Part shown: one piece after another, positions 18,521 through 25,838 of the stretch
How positions within the stretch are numbered: the stretch's first letter is position 1
Layout of the letters: the number at the start of each line of letters is the position of its first letter
Assembly (NCBI GenBank): GCA_020721065.1
Contig: DYNM01000017.1
Location: 1-52,147 of the forward strand
Source: Thiocystis violascens
GTDB taxonomy: Bacteria > Pseudomonadota > Gammaproteobacteria > Chromatiales > Chromatiaceae
Reading direction: 5' to 3'
Length of the DNA: 52,147 nt
Notes under the pieces: model-generated
The model's database searches: none
The model's input: the letters and a program-made list of their open reading frames with translations, nothing else
Told to the model about the DNA's origin: nothing
Made by a program: the position numbers and the translations under genes

Positions 18521-19025
18521 ATTAACCCAAAAGGAGCGCCTGCAACCGGCGCTGCTGGATCGCTTGACCGATGACGAACCGGAGCAGCGGCAGGAATCGC
18601 GGGAAAAGCGTGTGATTTCAATGCGCCAGCTCCGCGCCAGCGTGTTGCGCGATCTCGCGTGGCTGCTCAACGCCAGCCGTTTGGACACCGTGCAGAATCT
18701 GGATAACGCGCCGTTTGTGGCGCATTCGGTGCTTAATTACGGCATCCCAGACATCACCGGCTTGACCGCGTCCGGCGTCGATGTCGGCAAAGTTGAGCAG
18801 GCGGTGCGGCAGGCGATTTGGGATTTTGAGCCGCGCATCCTGCGCCATTCGGTGCGGGTTCACGCTCGCGTCGATCCCGACCGCATGAGTCACAATACGT
18901 TGACCTTTGATATTGAAGGCGATTTGTGGGCGCAGCCGGTGCCGCTGCGGATTTTTCTGAAGACGGAACTTGATCTCGAACTCGGCGAGGTCAGAATCGT
19001 TGAACATTCTGGCGCTGGCGGCTAA
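18513..19025 (+). CDS. tssE: Type VI secretion baseplate protein TssE
   Basis: TssE is a gp25-like baseplate component. With the GTG start inside the end of tagJ the product is 170 residues. It contains LRDLAWLLNAS, the FVAHSVLNYGIPDITG segment and the gp25-like IWDFEPRILRHSVRVHA. The longer open frame upstream (16 codons) lies inside tagJ and has no family similarity. From about here codon use becomes strongly G/C-ending and stays so through tssF. Confidence 0.92.
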   Translation: MAELTQKERLQPALLDRLTDDEPEQRQESREKRVISMRQLRASVLRDLAWLLNASRLDTVQNLDNAPFVAHSVLNYGIPDITGLTASGVDVGKVEQAVRQAIWDFEPRILRHSVRVHARVDPDRMSHNTLTFDIEGDLWAQPVPLRIFLKTELDLELGEVRIVEHSGAGG

Positions 19026-19027
19026 CG

Positions 19028-20923
19028 ATGGACCCCGATTTTCTCCGCTATTACAACCGCGAACTCCAATTCATCCGCGAAATGGGCGCGGAATTCGCCC
19101 GCGATTATCCCAAAATCGCCGGTCGTCTCGGCCTCGAAGGCTTTGAATGTGCCGATCCCTACGTCGAGCGCCTGCTCGAAGGATTTGCGTTTCTCACCGC
19201 TCGCGTTCAGCTCAAACTTGATGCCGAATTTCCCAACTTCACCCAGCATCTGCTGGAAATGGTCTATCCGCATTATCTCGCGCCGATTCCGTCGATGGCG
19301 GTGGTGGCGTGTCAGCCAGATTTGAGCAAAGGCAGTGTGCTGGCGGAAGGTGCGGTGATTCCACGCGGCAGCAGTTTGCGCAGTCTGCTCGGCAAAGGTG
19401 AGCGCACCAGTTGCGAATATCGCACCGCCGCCGATGTGACGCTGTGGCCGATTGAATTGATTGAGGCCAAACCGCTGGCGCTCACGGCAGCGCAGGCGGT
19501 CAGCGCGGAAACGGTGAAAGGCGTTAAAGCGGGAATTCGGTTGCGGCTGCGGGTGGCAGCGCCGGGTTTGACGTTCAATCAACTGGCGCTGGAGCGGCTG
19601 CGGATTTTTCTGCGCGGAGGCGATGATTTGCGAATGCGCCTGTATGAACAATTACTTGGACACGCGCTGGCGGTGATCGTCCGTCCGGCGACGCATCCCG
19701 CGCCGTGGCAGATGCGACTGCCGAGCGCCAGCATTCAGCGCGTTGGTTTTGATGACGCCGAGGCGTTGCTGCCCTACGGGCCGCAGTCGTTTCAAGGCTA
19801 TCGGCTGTTGCAGGAATACTTCGCTTTTCCTGAGCGGTATTTGTTTGTGGATTTCACCGGGCTGGCGGACGCGGTGCGGCGTTGCACGACGACGGAATTA
19901 GATGTGATCGTTTTGCTGGATCAAGGCGGCGTGTTTGAAGAAGATGCGTTTGATGCCAGCTATTTCGCGCTGCATTGCACGACGGCGATCAATCTGTTTC
20001 CGAAACGCGCCGACCGCATTCATCTGAATAATCAAAGCCATGAATATCACGTCGTACCGGATCGGACGCTGCCGCTTGATCTGGAAGTGTTTGGTATCAC
20101 CGAAGTGATTGGCATCAACAGTCACAGCGAGCCGGAGCAGGAATTTCTGCCGTTTTATACCGCACGCGATTTTGTCGGCGGTCGGACGCAGCGGGCGTAT
20201 TACACCGTGCATCGCGCTCCGCGTGTGCCATCCGCGCAACAACGCCAGCGCGGGCCGCGTTCCAGTTATCTCGGCGGCGAGGTATTTATCAGTTTGGTGG
20301 ATGCTGACGCCGCGCCGTATCACCACGATCTGCGCCAGCTCGCCGCGCAGGTGCTGTGTACCAATCGGGATTTGCCGCTGCAACTGCCGCTCGGCAAAGG
20401 TGAAACCGATTTCGTGTTTGACATTGGCGCACCGGTGCAAGCCGTGCGCTGCGTGGCGGGGCCGACCAAACCGCGCCCGTCGTTTCCGCGTGGCGATAAC
20501 GCTTGGCGGCTGATTAGCCATTTATCGCTCAATTATTTATCGCTGTGCGATCAAGACGTTGCGCAGGGCGCGACCGCGTTACGCGAATTGCTGGCGCTGT
20601 ACGGCGATCAAAGTGATGCCGCCATTCAAGCGCAAATTGAGGGTGTGCGCTCCATTCGGACGACGCCAATCACGCGGCGGTTGCCGACGACGGCAAAAAC
20701 TGACGCGGGGCGCGTCACCTTTGCGCGAGGTCTGCAAATCACGTTACTACTTGATCCAGCGGCATTTGAAGGCAGCGGCGTCTTTCTGCTCGGCGCAGTG
20801 TTGGAGCAATTTTTCGCCAAATATGTCTCGGTCAACTCGTTCACCGAGACCATCATCACAACCCCAGATCACGGCGAGGTGATGCGATGGCCAGCGCGGA
20901 TCGGACGTCGTCACACCTGTTAA
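19028..20923 (+). CDS. tssF: Type VI secretion baseplate protein TssF
   Basis: TssF (VasA/ImpG) forms the baseplate wedge with TssG, TssE and TssK. The 631-residue length is normal. The N-terminus DPDFLRYYNRELQFIREMGAEFA and the following DYPKIAGRLGLEG and FPNFTQHLLEMVYPHYLAP are hallmark segments; FTGL and HLSLNYLSL occur later. The ATG begins two bases after the tssE stop, and the last 37 bases overlap tssG. Confidence 0.95.
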   Translation: MDPDFLRYYNRELQFIREMGAEFARDYPKIAGRLGLEGFECADPYVERLLEGFAFLTARVQLKLDAEFPNFTQHLLEMVYPHYLAPIPSMAVVACQPDLSKGSVLAEGAVIPRGSSLRSLLGKGERTSCEYRTAADVTLWPIELIEAKPLALTAAQAVSAETVKGVKAGIRLRLRVAAPGLTFNQLALERLRIFLRGGDDLRMRLYEQLLGHALAVIVRPATHPAPWQMRLPSASIQRVGFDDAEALLPYGPQSFQGYRLLQEYFAFPERYLFVDFTGLADAVRRCTTTELDVIVLLDQGGVFEEDAFDASYFALHCTTAINLFPKRADRIHLNNQSHEYHVVPDRTLPLDLEVFGITEVIGINSHSEPEQEFLPFYTARDFVGGRTQRAYYTVHRAPRVPSAQQRQRGPRSSYLGGEVFISLVDADAAPYHHDLRQLAAQVLCTNRDLPLQLPLGKGETDFVFDIGAPVQAVRCVAGPTKPRPSFPRGDNAWRLISHLSLNYLSLCDQDVAQGATALRELLALYGDQSDAAIQAQIEGVRSIRTTPITRRLPTTAKTDAGRVTFARGLQITLLLDPAAFEGSGVFLLGAVLEQFFAKYVSVNSFTETIITTPDHGEVMRWPARIGRRHTC

Positions 20924-21924
20924 CGCTGTTGCGGGCGCTGCACGACGCGCCGCATCGGTTTGATTTTTTGCAGGCGCTGCGGCAACTCGAATGCGCGTAT
21001 CGCCAGCACCCTCGGCTCGGGCAAACCACGCGCCCGGTGCAAGAACCATTGCGGCTGACGCAACAACCGGCATTAAGTTTTGCACCCTCCACGCTCGCAT
21101 CTTTTCAATTAGAAAACGACACGCATCCTGCTCGGATGGCGGTTTATTTTCTCGGTTTATTCGGTCCCAATGGCCCATTGCCACTGCATTTAAGTGAATA
21201 CGCCCGCGACCGCCAACGCAATTCAAATGATGCCACTTTTGTTCATTTTGCGGATGTGTTTCATCACCGCATTTTGACGTTATTTTATCGCGCTTGGGCG
21301 AATTCGCGCCCGACTGTCAATTTTGATCGTCCCGAAACCGACCGCTTTAGTAGTTATCTCGGCGCATTATTCGGACAAGGAATGCCGACATATTGCGAGC
21401 GCGACGCACTGCCAGATTTAGCCAAACGGCATTACGCCGGACATTTCGCTGCCCAAACCCGTCATCCCGAAGGATTAGTTGCAATTTTAACTGACTTTTT
21501 GCAATTGCCAATTCACATTGAAGAATTCGTTGGCCATTGGCTACCATTGCCACGCGACTCTCAATGGCAACTCGGTATTTCACCCGATACTGGCAGTTTG
21601 GGATGCAGCACCATTGTTGGCTCGCGCATTTGGGATCGCCAATATAAATTTCGCATTCATATCGGCCCGGTCAGTTTAATTGATTACCAGCGATTATTGC
21701 CCGGCGGCGACAGTTTGCCGCGAGTGATTGCCATTGTGCGCAATTATTTAGGCGATGAATTGGATTGGGATATTCAACTCATTTTGCAGCGCAAAGAAAC
21801 GCCACCGCTGCAATTAGGGATTCAAGGTCAACTAGGCTGGACAACTTGGTTAATCAATCGTCCTCCCGCATTTGATCCAGCAGATTTAAAATTACAACCG
21901 CTGCATTGGCAATCAGTGCCATGA
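20887..21924 (+). CDS. tssG: Type VI secretion baseplate protein TssG
   Basis: TssG (VasB/ImpH) is the second wedge protein. The 345-residue protein has the typical PHRFDFLQALRQLECAYRQHPRLG opening and the LGLFGPNGPLPLHLSEYARDR segment, with RDSQWQLG and GPVSLIDYQRLLPGG further along. It overlaps tssF by 37 bases and the cupin gene by the ATGA arrangement. Codon choice changes visibly near position 21060, from mostly G/C-ending to mostly A/T-ending, although the protein reads through smoothly. No later tss genes follow. Confidence 0.93.
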   Translation: MASADRTSSHLLTLLRALHDAPHRFDFLQALRQLECAYRQHPRLGQTTRPVQEPLRLTQQPALSFAPSTLASFQLENDTHPARMAVYFLGLFGPNGPLPLHLSEYARDRQRNSNDATFVHFADVFHHRILTLFYRAWANSRPTVNFDRPETDRFSSYLGALFGQGMPTYCERDALPDLAKRHYAGHFAAQTRHPEGLVAILTDFLQLPIHIEEFVGHWLPLPRDSQWQLGISPDTGSLGCSTIVGSRIWDRQYKFRIHIGPVSLIDYQRLLPGGDSLPRVIAIVRNYLGDELDWDIQLILQRKETPPLQLGIQGQLGWTTWLINRPPAFDPADLKLQPLHWQSVP

Positions 21925-22286
21925 ATGTAGACCCTCACATTTCTGGCAACTTATTTACACAACTACTTGTGCCAGAAACAGGCGAAAAATTTACAACGCT
22001 GTTACACACTTCTTGTGTGCATATTGAACGCATCGTTAGCAGCGATACTCCAGAATCACAGTTATACGATCAAGCGCAGGATGAATGGGTTTGTTTATTA
22101 CAGGGCAGGGCGCAATTGTGGGTAGATGGCACTGAAATCACATTGACCTCTGGCGATTATTGCTTTATTCCTGCTCACACTCCCCATCGCGTGTTATCGA
22201 CATCAACGACGCCGCCTTGCCTATGGTTGGCCGTGCATATCCAAACTAATAATTTGATTTTTCACGCAGTGAATGATGACAGATGA
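21921..22286 (+). CDS. Cupin-domain protein
   Basis: This 121-residue protein is a small cupin. The core is QDEWVCLLQGRAQLWVDGTEITLTSGDYCFIPAHTPHRV, which matches the two cupin motifs with a reduced set of metal ligands: E near residue 55 of motif 1, H-x-P-H-R of motif 2. Its ATG overlaps the tssG stop (ATGA), and its own stop overlaps the next ATG in the same way, so it is translationally coupled to both. Cupins of this kind often act as sensor or cofactor-binding domains. A link to secretion control is inference only. Confidence 0.8.
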   Translation: MNVDPHISGNLFTQLLVPETGEKFTTLLHTSCVHIERIVSSDTPESQLYDQAQDEWVCLLQGRAQLWVDGTEITLTSGDYCFIPAHTPHRVLSTSTTPPCLWLAVHIQTNNLIFHAVNDDR

Positions 22287-23362
22287 GCACTCGCACCAGT
22301 TTACTTTTATCAATTAGTGTTTTTATTGCTGTCAGTGATGGTTTTTTTGTATGGATCAATTACCAAGCTGAACAGAGCCGGTTCCAATTTTTTTTAGAAG
22401 AAAAAGCGCAATATCTTGGCAGATTATTTGAAACGACATTAGAAGACACCGCATTGAGGATGCAACAAACGGCTGCATATATTGCTTCAGTTTCTGAAGT
22501 GCAACAGACTTTTTATGCAGGTCGTCAAGCAGTGATAGCAGAAGGTGGTGGCGGTGGTGGAATGCAAGCGCAATTAGCGCGTTGTAAATTGTTAATGCTG
22601 GTGTCTAATTCTTGGGAAGAATTACAACGGTTATATGACACACGGCAATTACATTTCCAGTTCGGTTCCGCCGCCACTTCATTTCTGCGCGTAGAACAGC
22701 CAGATGAATTTGGTGATGATCTTGCTGATGTACGTTTTACTATTCAAGACGCACTACGTTTAGAAAAGCCAACGCTTGGTTTTGAATGTGGACGAGCATT
22801 GTGTGGCATTCGTGGCGTGGTGCCAGTGAAAATGAATGATCCCACTGCAACTGGAAAAATACTACAAATTGGTGTGCTAGAAGCTGGAACTTCTTATCAA
22901 TCATTATTAACGCTAGTTGAAAAATCTAGTCTGGCGCACTTTGCAGTGTTATTAACACTTAATCATCTTCGTGAAACCATGTGGCCGCACCATCTTACAA
23001 ATTACATTGCTAACAATCCAGCTATTGATGGCTATTTAGTAGAAGCAAGTTTACATCAAAAAACACACACACTTTTAAACGAGGCTTGTGTGCAGGCAAT
23101 CGTACATCGTTTTGGTGTCAGTTGGTGTCACATTGATCAAAGTGATATTGCTTTAGCGGCATTTCCATTGCGCGATTATCGTGGTCAAAATGATCTGCAA
23201 AGAGCACCAATAGGTGTTATTTTGAGTTGGTATGATGTCAGTGATGATCTTACGCAGTTAAAGCGAGATATGTATAACAATATCTTTTATGCCGTAGCGG
23301 TATTTATAGTTATAGAACTATTATTAGTTTTTGTATTCCGTGCCATCCCTTGCAAACCCTAG
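22283..23362 (+). CDS. Membrane-anchored Cache-type sensor without output domain
   Basis: A 359-residue protein with a first membrane segment at about 6-27, a long extracytoplasmic region (28-328) and a second membrane segment at about 331-352, ending seven residues later. The topology and the helical start QFFLEEKAQYLGRLFETTLEDTA resemble double-Cache sensor regions of histidine kinases and diguanylate cyclases (dCache_3-like). No HAMP, kinase, GGDEF or chemotaxis domain follows, and the 200 bases downstream do not encode one in any frame, so the protein is either a truncated receptor or works with a separate partner. A run of six glycines occurs near residue 88. It overlaps the cupin gene and ends the type VI cluster. 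Confidence 0.65.
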   Translation: MSTRTSLLLSISVFIAVSDGFFVWINYQAEQSRFQFFLEEKAQYLGRLFETTLEDTALRMQQTAAYIASVSEVQQTFYAGRQAVIAEGGGGGGMQAQLARCKLLMLVSNSWEELQRLYDTRQLHFQFGSAATSFLRVEQPDEFGDDLADVRFTIQDALRLEKPTLGFECGRALCGIRGVVPVKMNDPTATGKILQIGVLEAGTSYQSLLTLVEKSSLAHFAVLLTLNHLRETMWPHHLTNYIANNPAIDGYLVEASLHQKTHTLLNEACVQAIVHRFGVSWCHIDQSDIALAAFPLRDYRGQNDLQRAPIGVILSWYDVSDDLTQLKRDMYNNIFYAVAVFIVIELLLVFVFRAIPCKP

Positions 23363-23566
23363 TTGTGCTTAGATTGTATAGGTTGAATCATTCTATAAAG
23401 TGTCCACCTTGTAAAATGACCATATGGCACCATTCCTATCAGACACCGAAACAATGCAGCAGGTTGGTGCCAGAGAATGACGCTGCGCTATTGATTTATG
23501 TGCGACTGTCACCATCTCCATAACCGTGAAAAAGTGCTTGATTATTAACAATATGAGGATAAATAG

Positions 23567-23863
23567 ATGGCAATCAGTGTTCCGCTTGACAACGAAGGTT
23601 TCTTGTTGAACCGCGATGATTGGAGTGAAGAGATCGCCATAGAGCTGGCACGCAGCGATGATTTTGAAGTGACAGAGCAGGTGATGGTATTCATTCGTGA
23701 AGCACGGGCGATGTATGAAGAAGATGGCGTGGTGCCACCAATTCGGATTTTTGCAAAAAAGCAAAAGGTGTCAACAAAAGACCTATATGATATTTTCAAA
23801 AAAGGGCCGATGAAACTCATTTGTAAGTGGGGCGGATTACCAAAACCCACTGGTTGCGTGTAA
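23567..23863 (+). CDS. dsrC: DsrC/TusE-family sulfur carrier with both C-terminal cysteines
   Basis: This 98-residue protein is a DsrC-family member: DDWSEEIAIELA, VMVFIREARAMYEEDGVVPPIRIF and a flexible C-terminal arm. The arm carries C86 and the penultimate C97 separated by ten residues, the CX10C pattern of true DsrC proteins that carry a trisulfide in sulfite reduction or its reversal; TusE proteins for tRNA thiolation keep only the last cysteine. It stands alone, not in a dsr operon, and is somewhat shorter than typical DsrC. Given the Qmo/Hdr genes in this window, a role in cytoplasmic sulfur oxidation is likely, but a TusE-like or regulatory role is possible. Confidence 0.9.
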   Translation: MAISVPLDNEGFLLNRDDWSEEIAIELARSDDFEVTEQVMVFIREARAMYEEDGVVPPIRIFAKKQKVSTKDLYDIFKKGPMKLICKWGGLPKPTGCV

Positions 23864-23866
23864 TTC

Positions 23867-23878
23867 GACTACATGTAG
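23867..23878. promoter_or_regulatory. Perfect 12-base palindrome after dsrC
   Basis: ACTACATGTAGT lies four bases after the dsrC stop and 62 bases before the next start. It could bind a dimeric regulator of the downstream gene. There is no independent support. Confidence 0.3.
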
Positions 23879-23886
23879 TTGTTAAT

Positions 23887-23924
23887 CCCGGTGCGGTAGA
23901 ATTCAGTGTTCTTCATGCCGGGAC
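23887..23924. other. Hairpin downstream of dsrC
   Basis: TCCCGG and CCGGGA bracket an inner AGAA/TTCT pairing. No T-run follows, so it is not a standard terminator. It may protect the 3' end of the dsrC message. Confidence 0.4.
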
Positions 23925-23942
23925 AGCTTCAGTCAAAGTGAC

Positions 23943-24416
23943 ATGCAAAATGTTGTTGAAATAAACACCGACAGTAACAGTGTTTTGACTAAAAACACAG
24001 AACAACGGTTATTAACCTTAGTTGATCAGCGTCAAGGTTATCATTACCGCAATTTTCTATTTTCACAAGATGGAAAAATAGCAAAAAGTGCTGGCATTAA
24101 ATACCGTGAGCGTCCTTTTCCTACAATTGCCAAGCGTCGTTTTCATCTTTGGTTGATGCTGGTACTGATTAGCACTGTTTTGGGAATTCCATTGTTAGCA
24201 GCACTTGGTTTACATCATTGGTTAACATGGATTGCAATACCTGCTTTTGGAATCGCCTATTGGTTACATCGACGCATCCATGCCTGTCCACGCTGCGGGC
24301 GGATGTCACAAGTTCTCAAAACGCCATACATGGGCGCACCGGTGTTGTATTTATGTTCACGCTGCCGCACGTTTTTTGAGCATGGAGAAATTGATGGTGG
24401 CTTACCTTGGAAGTGA
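23943..24416 (+). CDS. Two-helix membrane protein with C-terminal zinc ribbon
   Basis: A 157-residue protein of unknown function. The N-terminal half is soluble and polar. Two hydrophobic segments at about 69-89 and 92-107 form a hairpin anchor, and a zinc-ribbon-like tail follows, with CPRC and CSRC separated by about 20 residues and ending in DGGLPWK. No family is recognised. It follows dsrC on the same strand and precedes ubiT, but the gaps on both sides make an operon uncertain. Confidence 0.6.
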   Translation: MQNVVEINTDSNSVLTKNTEQRLLTLVDQRQGYHYRNFLFSQDGKIAKSAGIKYRERPFPTIAKRRFHLWLMLVLISTVLGIPLLAALGLHHWLTWIAIPAFGIAYWLHRRIHACPRCGRMSQVLKTPYMGAPVLYLCSRCRTFFEHGEIDGGLPWK

Positions 24417-24633
24417 CTATTGATTAACATGTTTTTTATAAAACGTCACAATTAAAATACTAAGATTGTTCTCTATTTTTTGTTCACAAAAATCCAAGCA
24501 ACTCCGCACCGTTAATAAGGTGCTAAATGTAGCGAAAGTGATTTTTTCTGCCAATACTGTGGCAATCTGCTTGTCTTACTTGGCAAGAGTGTGGAAAATC
24601 CACTGTTATCCGACATATTATGCGAGATCATCA

Positions 24634-25101
24634 ATGCTTACCCCGCAACAACTGTTGTATCCGTTTACTTTGCCACTCCGACTGATGCCAAGCGTCATGC
24701 ACAGTCGTGCTTTAGCTGCCATTCTTAATCAAGTGATGAAAGATGCCATTTTAGAAGGTGATCTGGATTTTTTACAGGGACGGCACGTTGCAATTGAAAT
24801 TGATGATCTTGGAGTGCGTTATCTATTGGGATTGACTAATGGACGAATTCAAGGTCACGGTAACGACATGCCAGCGGATGCAACAATTGCAGGCGGCGTG
24901 CGGGAGTTTTTATTATTAGCAGCGCGGCGTGAAGATGCAGATACGCTCTTTTTTCAGCGGCGGTTGCGCATGTCTGGTGACACTGAATTGGGGTTGTATT
25001 TGAAAAACTTTTTTGATGCGTTTGAACCGCCAGCGCGGTGGTTACCATTAACACAAGCATTAGAGCGAGTAGCAAATTTGCGGTTCCCTGGCGCTAAATA
25101 A
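24634..25101 (+). CDS. ubiT: UbiT-like SCP2 sterol-carrier domain protein
   Basis: UbiT (YhbT) is an SCP2-fold lipid-binding protein needed with UbiU and UbiV for oxygen-independent ubiquinone synthesis. Started at MLTPQQLLYPF the product has 155 residues. It shows the SCP2 core: DLDFLQGRHVAIEIDDLGV, ADATIAGGVREFLLLAARREDADTLFFQRRLRMSGDTELGLYLKN. An open frame continues 56 codons upstream, but that sequence looks non-coding and the family starts here. UbiU and UbiV are not adjacent. A lifestyle that makes quinone without oxygen fits the other genes. The 217 bases before it show no further feature. Confidence 0.82.
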   Translation: MLTPQQLLYPFTLPLRLMPSVMHSRALAAILNQVMKDAILEGDLDFLQGRHVAIEIDDLGVRYLLGLTNGRIQGHGNDMPADATIAGGVREFLLLAARREDADTLFFQRRLRMSGDTELGLYLKNFFDAFEPPARWLPLTQALERVANLRFPGAK

Positions 25102-25127
25102 CTGTTTTTATTCCGCTGTTCTCAATT

Positions 25128-25169
25128 AAAAAAGCCGCTGCTTATACAACATAAGCAGCGGCTTTTTTT
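25128..25169. terminator. Bidirectional terminator between ubiT and the cytochrome b gene
   Basis: AAAAAAGCCGCTGCTTAT and ATAAGCAGCGGCTTTTTTT form a stem of more than fifteen pairs with T-runs on both strands, serving the two convergent genes. Confidence 0.92.
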
Positions 25170-25184
25170 GATACAAAACGCGAT

Positions 25185-25838
25185 TTAGCGGATATTTTCC
25201 GGTTCGTCGTTTTGCAAATAGGCTTCTTCTTCTGGAGTTAAATCTACTTCGTCAAAACCGTTGATCATAGGCATTACATGTGACTTGAATGAATGACCGG
25301 TGGTGAGCATATACACATGAATCATCACAAACACTAAAATGGTAAATGCTGCTCCGGTGTGTACTAATGCAATGCCATCTAGCCATACCGTTGCATGGGG
25401 CAAATCTCGCCAGACAAAGTAGAAGAGATAAATCAAGCCCGATCCCCAAATTAAGGGAAAGAGTACGATTTTAAGCATTAAATAAGTCAAGGCTTGCAAT
25501 GGATTGTGTTTGCGCCAGAAGGCTTTGCGATACGGATGATGTTCACCCTTAAAGATTCCCAAAATGTAAAAGCGCAACACGCCCCACATACCTTTCACTG
25601 TAGGAATAAAATGCCGCCAGTGACGGGTAGTGAACAGCCAGAAAATACTAAACGCCCATAGCAACAATAACGCGAAGGCAGCAAGGGTATGTAAGGTGAC
25701 GGCAATCTCAAAATTTAACAGATGATGAAAGCCATGAATGCCAAACCCAGTAATCATTAACGAGACAATTAACAGCATCTGTGACCAATGCCAGAAGCGT
25801 TCAAACAGCGTGAAAATTTTAACGCGCCGAATAGCCAT
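25185..25838 (-). CDS. Cytochrome b561-type membrane subunit
   Basis: A 217-residue protein with four or five hydrophobic segments and histidines in positions expected for b-type hemes: H17 in ERFWHW, H50, H160, and H174/H182 near HVYMLTTGHS. This resembles the cytochrome b subunits of formate dehydrogenase or thiosulfate reductase, which take electrons from the quinol pool to a periplasmic partner or back. Its ATG shares one base with the stop of the octaheme cytochrome gene (TAATG), so the pair is translated together and very probably forms one electron-transfer unit. Confidence 0.85.
   Translation of the reverse strand: MAIRRVKIFTLFERFWHWSQMLLIVSLMITGFGIHGFHHLLNFEIAVTLHTLAAFALLLLWAFSIFWLFTTRHWRHFIPTVKGMWGVLRFYILGIFKGEHHPYRKAFWRKHNPLQALTYLMLKIVLFPLIWGSGLIYLFYFVWRDLPHATVWLDGIALVHTGAAFTILVFVMIHVYMLTTGHSFKSHVMPMINGFDEVDLTPEEEAYLQNDEPENIR

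Noticed and set aside
24466..24633. 56-codon upstream extension of ubiT
   Set aside because: The sequence does not resemble SCP2 proteins and the family start lies at 24634.
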